Shown: one piece after another, positions 1 to 5,740 of the stretch
Layout of the letters: each line of letters opens with the position of its first letter
Position numbering within the stretch: the stretch's first letter is position 1
Assembly (NCBI GenBank): GCA_030039575.1
Contig: JASHVH010000541.1
Coordinates: forward strand, 1 to 10,047
Reading direction: 5' to 3'
DNA length: 10,047 nt
Source: Acidimicrobiales bacterium
GTDB taxonomy: Bacteria; Actinomycetota; Acidimicrobiia; Acidimicrobiales; Palsa-688
Notes under the pieces: generated by a model
Database searches by the model: none
What the model was told of the DNA's origin: nothing
The model's input: the letters and a program-made list of their open reading frames with translations, nothing else
Translations under genes and position numbers: made by a program

Positions 1-242
1 AGGTCTTCGTAGTCACCCACCTGTTCGACCTGGCCGAGAGCCTTTATGAAAAACAACTCGGTTCTGCGTTGTTCTTACGAGCACCGCGACAGGCAGGTGG
101 GCCACCGTTCACGCTCGTGCCAGGACAACCCGAAGCTACCGCTTACGGCGAGGACGTTTACACGCGGATCTTCGGCACGCCCCCTGGCCGAGAACCAAGT
201 GGTCCAAACCGTAGTTCCGGTCTCGTACAGCAGCGCAGCTAA
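1..242 (+). CDS. MutS-like DNA mismatch repair family ATPase, C-terminal end (5' partial)
   Basis: The frame whose first full codon is at position 3 is open to the TAA at 240-242 and gives 79 visible residues; the start lies left of the window. It begins VFVVTHLFDLAESLYE, which resembles the H-loop region (VTH) after Walker B in MutS-family ATPases. It then reads FLRAP, FTLVPGQP and YGEDVYTRIFG. From memory this ending (LVPG.P..T.YGEDLY.RIFG) is typical of MutS-related ATPases of Actinomycetota and Chloroflexota that lack the N-terminal mismatch-recognition domains. Such proteins are presumed DNA-binding ATPases and their exact role is poorly known. The last 20 or so residues (PPGREPSGPNRSSG) look like a disordered tail. 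The gene points toward the gap and shows no link to the sugar locus. The family call rests on a short stretch. Confidence 0.72.
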   Translation, partial: VFVVTHLFDLAESLYEKQLGSALFLRAPRQAGGPPFTLVPGQPEATAYGEDVYTRIFGTPPGREPSGPNRSSGLVQQRS

Positions 243-720
243 GGGCCCATCAAGCGGTGAAGGAACGGGCAACGGCCGCCAGGAGGGCGGACCGGGATCG
301 CAACAGTTCGCTTGGCGGGGGTAACTGTGACGACAGCCAACGGTGGTTACCCATGCCTGCGAGCTCGCGAACCTATCTAATTGGTCAGCGCCACCAGGGC
401 CGCTCCTCCGTTGGGCCAGCCTGGCATCACCACACATCACGGTCGGTAGACAGACCGGAAAGACAGGTCTCGACGACCTTCGTTCTGCAACCGATTGACC
501 GTTGGGGTACGCCAGAACAACGACGGCCGTGTCTTCCGCAGTCAACAACAGCTTCGTGTAACAACAACCGTTGTGAGCCATTAACACGGTCTAACCCCAC
601 GGTCTGTAGATCACGAAACGGCCCTGTCGTTGTCTATGACAGCCATCACCACCGTGTCCTTTCGATACCGTGGGCAGTCCGGTCCCTGTCCCAACGGCCG
701 TAGCATGAGGCTCCGCTCGC
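243..720. other. 478-base gap without a convincing gene
   Basis: This stretch lies between the 3' ends of the MutS-like gene and the ABC operon. Two long open frames cross it (75-587 - and 257-703 +), but their products are rich in Arg, Ser, Pro and Cys, match no family I know and lack ribosome binding sites. Several small inverted repeats are visible. GGGTAAC (319-325) can pair with GTTACCC (346-352), with a nested CTGT-GACG-ACAG at 325-336. GCGAGCTCGC at 359-368 is a perfect 10-bp palindrome. CTGTC/GACAG (624-628/638-642) and GGGCAG/CTGTCCC (672-677/686-692) could mark the 3' end of the ABC operon mRNA, but neither is followed by a U-tract on the minus strand. I see no tRNA, IS end or CRISPR here. 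Confidence 0.6.
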
Positions 721-1953
721 CTAGACCACCCGTCCGGAGATGCGGTCCTCTGACTGCGAACCGCCGTCGGGCGAACGCGCTGTCACATCTTCAGCGGACG
801 CGCACACCGCGGAGCTGGTACCCTGGGCCGCCACAGCGCGTGTGCCAAAGGCGGTACCGATCAAGCGGTCTTCCCTGTACAACATCACGCGATCGAACGT
901 GACCCCGACCACGCCCTCGAGGTGCACCTCAGGTTCAACGTAGGCGCGCAACGTTCCAACCACTGTGTCGATTAAAACCTCGGCAAAGTGCCCACGCGAA
1001 GAGTACCGCTGGAGCTGCCCGTAGAGAAGCGCGACGCACTCTCCCGGTCTCCCCTCAGAGATGACCAGGACCTTTTCCGGGCGGATCGAGCAACGGACCG
1101 GACCATCCTGGATACCCGCGGAACTCCCTCCCACGAGCGCATCGACTCCGATTTGCGGAGAACCGGGAACACCCGGGAACACCAAATTGCCTCCTATGAT
1201 TTCTCCGGCCACGACATTCTCGCGACCCACGAACCCTGCGACAAAGGCCGTGGCCGGGTCCTGGTAGACGACCTCGGGAGGGCCGACCTGCTCCAGCCTT
1301 CCCGCTTGCATAACGGCGACACGGTCCGCGATAGAGAGAGCCTCGTCCTGATCGTGGGTCACCAGGATCATGGTCACACCTGTTTTACGCTGCAGCTCCA
1401 ACAGCTCCTCGCGGACCCGAAGCCTAAGCTGCGCGTCAAGGTTAGAGAGGGGCTCGTCCATTAGGAGGATCGCCGGGTCGAGGACTAGCGCCCTCGCGAG
1501 GGCCACGCGCTGTTGCTCTCCGCCCGACAGCGCCGCGGGGAGCGCATGGATGCGACCCGTAAGGCCGAGGAGATCCAGTGCCTTCTCCGCACGTTCTTGG
1601 GCGACTACGCGCGTTACCTTTCGCGCTCGTAGCCCGAAGGTGACGTTGCGTAGCACCGTCATGTGGGGCCACAGTGCGTAATTCTGGAATACCATCGCGG
1701 TCGGCCGCTCCTCCGGTCCTGTCGCAGTCATGTCCTTCCCGGCGATAAGTATCTGACCCGCATCCGGTCGGATAAAGCCGCCCAGCATCCGCAACGTTGT
1801 GGTTTTACCACAACCAGAAGGCCCAAGGATACAGATAAGCTCACCGTTGGAAACCTGAATACTGAAGTCGTCGACGACGGCTCTTCCACCCAGTACCTTC
1901 GTGACGGAGCGGAGCTCTAACGCATAGCCGTACCCCCCTTCTAGACCGGCCAC
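721..1953 (-). CDS. ABC importer ATP-binding protein (PotA/MalK-like)
   Basis: This is the cytoplasmic ATPase that powers the importer encoded by the next three genes. The 410-residue product carries all nucleotide-binding motifs: Walker A GPSGCGKT (44-51), Q-loop glutamine 90 (VFQNYALWPHMTV), signature LSGGEQQR (142-149), Walker B ILLMDE (162-167), D-loop SNLD (170-173) and switch histidine 200 (VTHDQDEA). Residues from about 245 to 365 resemble the regulatory TOBE region of the PotA/MalK/UgpC class, including RPEKVLV near 291. A low-complexity tail follows (about 371-410). The start is GTG at 1951-1953 with a weak GGGGG Shine-Dalgarno 5 nt upstream; it lies about 31 nt after the permease stop, so the gene is probably last in the operon. 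Length is slightly above the usual 350-380. The ABC call is certain; the substrate is not readable from this subunit. Confidence 0.95.
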   Translation of the reverse strand: MAGLEGGYGYALELRSVTKVLGGRAVVDDFSIQVSNGELICILGPSGCGKTTTLRMLGGFIRPDAGQILIAGKDMTATGPEERPTAMVFQNYALWPHMTVLRNVTFGLRARKVTRVVAQERAEKALDLLGLTGRIHALPAALSGGEQQRVALARALVLDPAILLMDEPLSNLDAQLRLRVREELLELQRKTGVTMILVTHDQDEALSIADRVAVMQAGRLEQVGPPEVVYQDPATAFVAGFVGRENVVAGEIIGGNLVFPGVPGSPQIGVDALVGGSSAGIQDGPVRCSIRPEKVLVISEGRPGECVALLYGQLQRYSSRGHFAEVLIDTVVGTLRAYVEPEVHLEGVVGVTFDRVMLYREDRLIGTAFGTRAVAAQGTSSAVCASAEDVTARSPDGGSQSEDRISGRVV

Positions 1954-1984
1954 GGAAACCCCCGCGAAATGTGGACTGTCCTGA

Positions 1985-2893
1985 TCATCGCAAGTGATAC
2001 CCCTGCGCCAGCGTGCTAGAGAAAATGTGCTTCCGTGCCACCATCAAAAGGACCAGTGACGGGACCGTCAGCAATATCGCGAACACCGCCGTGGCCTCGG
2101 CAGGGTAGTCGGCCACGAGGTTGTACATCTGCACAGGCATAGTGACATACGTCGGTACCCCGATGAGAAAGGTACCCTGGGCCTCGTCGAGAGAAGCCAG
2201 GAACGCGAGGATGAACGCAACGATTATTGTTGGACGGGCAAGGGGCAGCGTCACACTAAAAAACGTCCGCAGAGGTCCAACGCCGCAATCGCGCGCCACC
2301 TCGATCAGTGACTCCGGGACCGCGGCAAAGGCGGCGGCCGGTATCCACGTCATGACGACCAGCGTACTCAGGAGCTGGATGATGACGACTCCCGTGAAAG
2401 TGCCCATCAAATGAAGGCTGTAGAACAGACTGGCTATGGCGATGTAGAGCCCAATTTTCGGGAACGCACCGGTGGCAAATATGGTCATCATCATCAATCG
2501 CTTGCCGGCAAAGCTCTTCCGGCCAAACGCATAGGCTGCCGGTAGACAGACAACCGCCGACACAGCGGTCACCGTAAATGCAAACACGAAGCTCCACTTG
2601 ACCGATTCGAGCAGGCCGCTCGTGTCGAGCACGGTCAGCCACCAGGACAGAGTCCAATGCGAAGGGAAGACGCTCGGGTAAAACCAGCTTTGAGCGAATG
2701 CGGCGACCACCAGCAGGACCAGGGGCCCCAGTATGAAGAGGCCAAGCGCCACCACAAGTAGCCCAGTTGCACCCCCGCTGAACAGGCGGCCGAGCCGCTG
2801 CTGGCCGGCAGCCGGGTTTGCTGCGATGTCCGCTGGAGCGCTCCTCATTGCACCGTCAGTAACACCAGAGTGCGTGGAGAGCGGTACCGACAT
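1985..2893 (-). CDS. ABC importer permease, PotC-like inner-membrane subunit
   Basis: This is one of two membrane subunits forming the substrate channel. The 302-residue protein has a cytoplasmic N-terminal segment of about 40 residues, then about six hydrophobic spans (roughly 43-67, 100-122, 135-159, 165-190, 221-243, 265-287). The coupling-helix (EAA-type) loop, which contacts the ATPase, is EVARDCGVGPLRTFFSVTLP at 198-217 with the conserved G204 and LP. The EAA spacing and size fit the binding-protein-dependent PotC/ThiP-like family. I chose ATG at 2893 rather than the TTG at 2896. The ATG shares its G-side base with the upstream stop (TGATG), and GAGAG at 2900-2904 sits 6 nt ahead. The overlap implies translational coupling with the first permease. 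The substrate is unknown. Confidence 0.92.
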   Translation of the reverse strand: MSVPLSTHSGVTDGAMRSAPADIAANPAAGQQRLGRLFSGGATGLLVVALGLFILGPLVLLVVAAFAQSWFYPSVFPSHWTLSWWLTVLDTSGLLESVKWSFVFAFTVTAVSAVVCLPAAYAFGRKSFAGKRLMMMTIFATGAFPKIGLYIAIASLFYSLHLMGTFTGVVIIQLLSTLVVMTWIPAAAFAAVPESLIEVARDCGVGPLRTFFSVTLPLARPTIIVAFILAFLASLDEAQGTFLIGVPTYVTMPVQMYNLVADYPAEATAVFAILLTVPSLVLLMVARKHIFSSTLAQGYHLR

Positions 2894-3876
2894 CAATTGC
2901 TCTCGGAGCGCATAGCCTGACGGCGCTTCTCAGACCGCAGAGAAACGACATAAATACAACTGAGACCAAGGGCGACGAGGAAGATTATGACGGACATGAC
3001 CTCGGCCATCTGGGGTTCGCCGTAGGATTGGTAATAGTCGGTCATTGCCACCCCGAGCATCTGGGGGGAGTTTGCCCCCATTAGGTCCGGGATTGTGAAG
3101 CTCCCGAGGGCCCCCACCGCAGTGAATATGAGCACAATGAGCGTAGGTATTTTATTAAGTGGGACAAGTACCTGCCATAGTAGACGTACCCAGGAAGCAC
3201 CGACGTCACGGCCAGCGTCGATAAGCACAGCGGGGACGCTCTGGAGCCCCGCCGAGATCAATATCACACCGAACGGGAGCTCGGTCCACACGAGGCCTAT
3301 AACGACTCCCAGAGACGTATAGCCAGGCATACCGAGATGGGTGATCCCGGCACTGTTAAGGAGCGCGGCCAGCCGTCCGTTTGCTTCCCAGAACGTTACC
3401 AGGGCGTAGGAAGCTATTACCACGGGTATGAACATAGGTATGAGGTAGAGCGTGGAGGCCACGTGGCCCAAGCGGCGATTGCCGAAGCGCACAAAGAGAG
3501 CCAAGACCCAGGCTACGGCAACAAGGATCACAGTTGACAGCCCGGTTATCCACAGCGTGGCCCATAGGTCCGCCCGAAGGTCGGAGCTATCGAAGAAGGC
3601 ACGATAGGCTCCCAGCGTTAGGCCGTCCTTTGCCACCACTTGGTGCTGAGCGACCGCGGCGACGGTTGCGTTCAGCCCCCCGGTGTCACCGAAGGTGTAG
3701 AGGACCGCTAGCACAATCGGCAGCCCGGTGAATACCAACACAACGAGGATGGGTACACACCCCGCTAAGAAAGGCAGGATGCCCTCCGCCAGGCGTGACC
3801 GCCCCCTCACCAGATGTGAGGCGCGCCTCGCGGAGGGCGTTTTTGCTTCGTCGACCGGGAGGGCAGCTGACGTCAA
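2893..3876 (-). CDS. ABC importer permease, PotB-like inner-membrane subunit
   Basis: This is the partner membrane subunit, 327 residues. A basic N-terminal stretch (18-30) precedes about six hydrophobic spans (about 33-60, 105-129, 139-163, 188-212, 243-264, 290-312). A periplasmic segment containing LTLGAYRAFFD (86-96) follows the first span, as is common in PotB-type permeases. The coupling loop reads DAGRDVGASWVRLLWQVLVP (220-239); the canonical EAA triplet is DAG here, but the glycine and terminal LP-type turn are kept. The only start compatible with this N-terminus is TTG at 3874-3876, 3 nt after the stop of the binding-protein gene, with no clear Shine-Dalgarno; expression probably depends on coupling. 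A GTG near residue 23 is an alternative. PotB/PotC-type permeases usually serve polyamines, ferric iron, thiamine or phosphonates rather than sugars. Confidence 0.92.
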   Translation of the reverse strand: MTSAALPVDEAKTPSARRASHLVRGRSRLAEGILPFLAGCVPILVVLVFTGLPIVLAVLYTFGDTGGLNATVAAVAQHQVVAKDGLTLGAYRAFFDSSDLRADLWATLWITGLSTVILVAVAWVLALFVRFGNRRLGHVASTLYLIPMFIPVVIASYALVTFWEANGRLAALLNSAGITHLGMPGYTSLGVVIGLVWTELPFGVILISAGLQSVPAVLIDAGRDVGASWVRLLWQVLVPLNKIPTLIVLIFTAVGALGSFTIPDLMGANSPQMLGVAMTDYYQSYGEPQMAEVMSVIIFLVALGLSCIYVVSLRSEKRRQAMRSESN

Positions 3877-3879
3877 GGT

Positions 3880-5091
3880 TTAGCTGGAAGCAACGTCAGT
3901 CTGCCACTTGAGGTTAACATCGTTGGTGTACTGGGAGTCCCAGTACGGTGTGTAGTTCTTGGCCGCATTGCCGAACTCGTCGATCACGCTCTTCGGAGCG
4001 TACTTCCACTCAACACCCGGAAAACCTTGGATGTCTTTCGCCACCAAACTTTGTTCGGTGGCGGAGAGCATATAGTTGACGAAGGCGAACGACGCTTGTT
4101 GATCCGGGCTCCCCTTCAGGACGACAAGGTCGACGGGGCTGCCGGGCAAGGTGGGGTTTGAAATTTGCGCGAGCTTAACCGTAGACGGTACGTCATGGTC
4201 TGCAATGGCGGAGGCGCCTTCGTCTGACCAGGTAGTTGTCATCCAGATGTCCGAGTTGGCAAGTAACTGAAGAGTCGCCGCCGATCCGTCGGGGTAGAGG
4301 CCGTTTTGATAAATGTCTTGTTTCAGTGAGGCAAGCGTTTTCAACCCCGGGGCCCAGTACGATTCAAGGCTTGGCTTGTAACCTGTGGAGAAGACGCTCA
4401 GGTCGCCAGCGGGTACGTTAGTTTGGAGCACGGCTTGAATGAAGCCATAGCCGGCCCCACCAGTGGTCGGTGAGTTGTAGGTGAATTTGCCGGGGTGGCT
4501 GCGTATCCAGGTGAGTAAACCAGCCAGAGTCGTCGGCGGCGAGGGGACGTCAGTAGAATTGTAGGCCAGTACTACAGCGGACCCGCGAAAGGGAACGCCC
4601 ATGTAGTCGGTGGCTTGTAATAGGTTCGGGTCGACCTCGTCCATGTTTGGCACTTCTTTGGAGGTGACTGTAACTCCCGCATGGGCCAGCAGTAGTTCGG
4701 GCACGATCTGAGAATCAGTAATGTCTACAGGGGGGGCTGCGTGGCTGTGTTGAGCGGCGATGATCCGGTCGTAAAGAGCCGAGTCGAAGCTCGAACTCGA
4801 TGCCATAATGACGTTAACGTGGATATTCGGGTACGCCTTTTCGAACGCGGGTATCCAGACATTTTGATATGGAAAAAGGTGAGTGCCCTCGATGGGCTGG
4901 TTGGAATCGGTTTCTACAGTGATCGTCACAGGTTTGGCGGTCGGAGAATAGCCAGGTTCTGAAGGAGGGGGAGTGGCTAGCGCCGGCGCGGCGGCGGCGG
5001 GTACGAGGCCGATGCCGGCAACGGCAAGCGGAGCTAACAACGCTCGTCCTAGGCGGTTACCCAGCAGATTGGTGGCGTGGCGGTATCGCAT
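3880..5091 (-). CDS. Secreted ABC solute-binding protein (extracellular family 1-like)
   Basis: This protein captures the ligand outside the membrane and delivers it to the two permeases. I chose ATG at 5089-5091 (403 residues) because AAAGGAG lies 7 nt upstream and a good signal peptide follows: basic MRYRHATNLLGNRLGR, hydrophobic core 17-38, and APALA ending at about 39 as a signal peptidase I site. The frame is open another 43 codons upstream, but that part is Arg/Pro-rich and lacks a signal. The mature protein opens with PVTITVETDSNQPIEG, then AFEKAYPNIHVNV, the usual two-lobe pattern of PotD/MalE-type proteins. PGKFTYNSPTTGGAGYGF (200-217) faintly recalls YnjB-type proteins. No cysteine is present, so there is no lipobox. 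It is the first gene of the importer operon. The ligand cannot be read from the sequence. Confidence 0.9.
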   Translation of the reverse strand: MRYRHATNLLGNRLGRALLAPLAVAGIGLVPAAAAPALATPPPSEPGYSPTAKPVTITVETDSNQPIEGTHLFPYQNVWIPAFEKAYPNIHVNVIMASSSSFDSALYDRIIAAQHSHAAPPVDITDSQIVPELLLAHAGVTVTSKEVPNMDEVDPNLLQATDYMGVPFRGSAVVLAYNSTDVPSPPTTLAGLLTWIRSHPGKFTYNSPTTGGAGYGFIQAVLQTNVPAGDLSVFSTGYKPSLESYWAPGLKTLASLKQDIYQNGLYPDGSAATLQLLANSDIWMTTTWSDEGASAIADHDVPSTVKLAQISNPTLPGSPVDLVVLKGSPDQQASFAFVNYMLSATEQSLVAKDIQGFPGVEWKYAPKSVIDEFGNAAKNYTPYWDSQYTNDVNLKWQTDVASS

Positions 5092-5108
5092 TCGGGCGCT
5101 CCTTTCAT
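5092..5108 (-). promoter_or_regulatory. Ribosome binding site that fixes the start of the binding protein
   Basis: Read on the minus strand, AAAGGAG followed by 7 nt leads to ATG at 5091. It is a near-consensus Shine-Dalgarno and outweighs the longer open frame that begins at 5220. Confidence 0.85.
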
Positions 5109-5150
5109 GATGTAATTGGGTGGACGGTGTGAAGCGGTCTGGGCGAGACG

Positions 5151-5226
5151 GCAATATGTCGATCAGATGTCGAACATTCGGTTGGGTCCGGCGCCTACCT
5201 TTTGCGTGCGGACATCGCAATATGTC
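5151..5226. repeat. Paired GCAATATGTC decamers with adjacent ATGTCGA repeats
   Basis: GCAATATGTC occurs at 5151-5160 and again at 5217-5226, 66 nt apart on the same strand. The second copy forms GACAT-N6-ATGTC (5211-5226). The first is followed by ATGTCGA at 5156-5162 and 5167-5173, an 11-nt spacing, and by ATGT-CGA-ACAT (5167-5177). The group lies 60-135 nt upstream of the binding-protein start and could be an operator or mRNA leader element. The role is unknown. Confidence 0.45.
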
Positions 5227-5283
5227 ACTGCAGGCATTAGCAAGAGGAGAAGCATCACGAGGGCGAGGGCACGAAGAGTCCGG

Positions 5284-5310
5284 ATGTCACCCTGAGCGAA
5301 GGGATGACGT
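5284..5310. repeat. CTGAGCGAAG-type palindromic repeat element
   Basis: GTCACCCT (5286-5293) pairs with AGGG-A-TGAC (5300-5308) across a 6-nt loop, with one bulged A. The core CCCTGAGCGAAGGG resembles an interspersed palindrome family (CTGAGCGAAG...) that I recall from many genomes, notably Chloroflexota. The identification rests on memory. It lies in the probable leader of the importer mRNA. Confidence 0.5.
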
Positions 5311-5311
5311 G

Positions 5312-5359
5312 CTTCGTGGAGCAATGGGTTCGTCTCGGTGACGCATTGCCCCGGCGAAG
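5312..5359. other. Long imperfect stem-loop in the probable importer leader
   Basis: On the plus strand CTTCG (5312-5316) pairs with CGAAG (5355-5359), GGAGCAATG (5318-5326) with CATTGCCCC (5344-5352, one mismatch), and CGTC (5331-5334) with GACG (5340-5343) around a TCGGT loop. This gives about 17 pairs over 48 nt with small bulges. CGAAG at 5297-5301 could compete for the CTTCG arm at 5312-5316. No U-tract follows in either direction, so a simple terminator is unlikely. It may belong with the neighbouring palindrome as one repeat element. Confidence 0.5.
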
Positions 5360-5449
5360 TGCGAGAGGCGTGGCCACAACGTGATCCGACTTTGGCGCCT
5401 TGCAGAGGGATGATAGCTCTCAAGTGTGATCGCGCCACTCACGCCAGTC

Positions 5450-5478
5450 AGGCTACCACTACAGGCCACTACGGTCAA
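5450..5478 (-). promoter_or_regulatory. Putative promoter of the ABC importer operon
   Basis: On the minus strand TTGACC (5478-5473) is followed after exactly 17 nt by TAGCCT (5455-5450), which fits a -35 and an actinobacterial-type TANNNT -10. The -35 is part of the 16-bp repeated element. Transcription would begin near 5443 and give a leader of about 350 nt containing the hairpins described. The -10 is weak and a promoter closer to the gene cannot be excluded. Confidence 0.4.
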
Positions 5479-5488
5479 GTGGTCTAGC
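5473..5488 (-). promoter_or_regulatory. Putative GntR operator, copy 1 (importer side)
   Basis: On the minus strand this reads GCTAGACCACTTGACC, identical over all 16 bases to the plus-strand sequence at 5699-5714. It overlaps the putative -35 of the importer promoter. The contained AGTGGTCTAG equals 10 of 16 positions of the DasR/NagR consensus AGTGGTCTAGACCACT. It is likely bound by the adjacent GntR-family protein (inference). Confidence 0.6.
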
Positions 5489-5491
5489 GTT

Positions 5492-5535
5492 TGTTCACCA
5501 GATGTTTCGGGCCTGTTTACCGGATGTTTGAGGCC
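5492..5535. repeat. Tandem 22-bp repeat with four TGTTY motifs phased at 11 bp
   Basis: Two adjacent 22-bp units (5492-5513 and 5514-5535) are identical at 18 positions. Each contains TGTTY twice, so the motif starts at 5492, 5503, 5514 and 5525, exactly 11 bp apart. Such helical phasing would place all four motifs on one DNA face, suiting a cooperatively binding protein or intrinsic bending. The array lies 3 nt beyond operator copy 1, upstream of the importer promoter. No regulator can be assigned. Confidence 0.6.
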
Positions 5536-5636
5536 ATCCAGTCCACTGCGTGTCTTCTACTTTGTCTACCGTTCAGGGACGTGTCGTCGCCCGCCAATTA
5601 GGAAGCCGGGCTGCTGCAAAGGGTTGGTTAGCGATC

Positions 5637-5658
5637 GTGCCGTACGACGCTACGGCAC
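5637..5658. promoter_or_regulatory. Perfect inverted repeat GTGCCGTA-N6-TACGGCAC
   Basis: Arms at 5637-5644 and 5651-5658 are perfectly complementary over 8 bp, with a 6-nt centre. It lies about 80 nt upstream of the GntR gene and differs from the GTGGTCTA sites, so it may be an operator for a second regulator. As RNA it could form a hairpin but lacks a U-tract. Confidence 0.4.
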
Positions 5659-5698
5659 CGAACGGCATGACCGAGGGCTTAGCGCTTACACGGCTAAA

Positions 5699-5714
5699 GC
5701 TAGACCACTTGACC
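5699..5714 (+). promoter_or_regulatory. Putative GntR operator, copy 2 (regulator side)
   Basis: GCTAGACCACTTGACC is the second copy of the 16-bp element, in the same orientation relative to its downstream gene as copy 1. Its TAGACCAC (5701-5708) also pairs with GTGGTCTA (5720-5727), making a perfect 8-bp inverted repeat with an 11-nt centre between the promoter and the regulator start. This suggests autoregulation. Confidence 0.6.
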
Positions 5715-5739
5715 CCGATGTGGTCTATCGTGGTATCAT
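5709..5739 (+). promoter_or_regulatory. Putative promoter of the regulator gene, possibly leaderless
   Basis: TTGACC (5709-5714) lies 19 nt before TATCAT (5734-5739), a good -10 with a long spacer. Transcription would begin near 5746-5747, where an in-frame GTG lies at 5747-5749. No Shine-Dalgarno precedes either ATG 5741 or this GTG, so a leaderless mRNA is plausible. Part of the inverted-repeat operator lies between the two hexamers. Confidence 0.4.
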
Positions 5740-5740
5740 A

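Noticed and set aside
75..703. Long open frames 75-587 (-) and 257-703 (+) across the left gap.
   Set aside because: Compositions are unlike proteins, they overlap each other and the MutS-like gene, and no motifs or start signals are seen.
720..729. GTGGTCTAG on the minus strand at the stop codon of the ATPase gene, matching the operator core.
   Set aside because: An 8-9 base match is expected by chance at a fair rate in 10 kb, and it sits at a gene end without a promoter.
5092..5220. N-terminal extension of 43 codons on the binding protein.
   Set aside because: The consensus Shine-Dalgarno and signal peptide at 5091 fix the start; the extension is Arg/Pro-rich without a signal.
5163..5438. 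Small minus-strand frame (91 codons) with a leucine-rich stretch LALVMLLLLLMP upstream of the binding protein.
   Set aside because: No ribosome binding site, the frame runs through the hairpin repeats, and no family is recognisable. The hydrophobic run is short and looks accidental.
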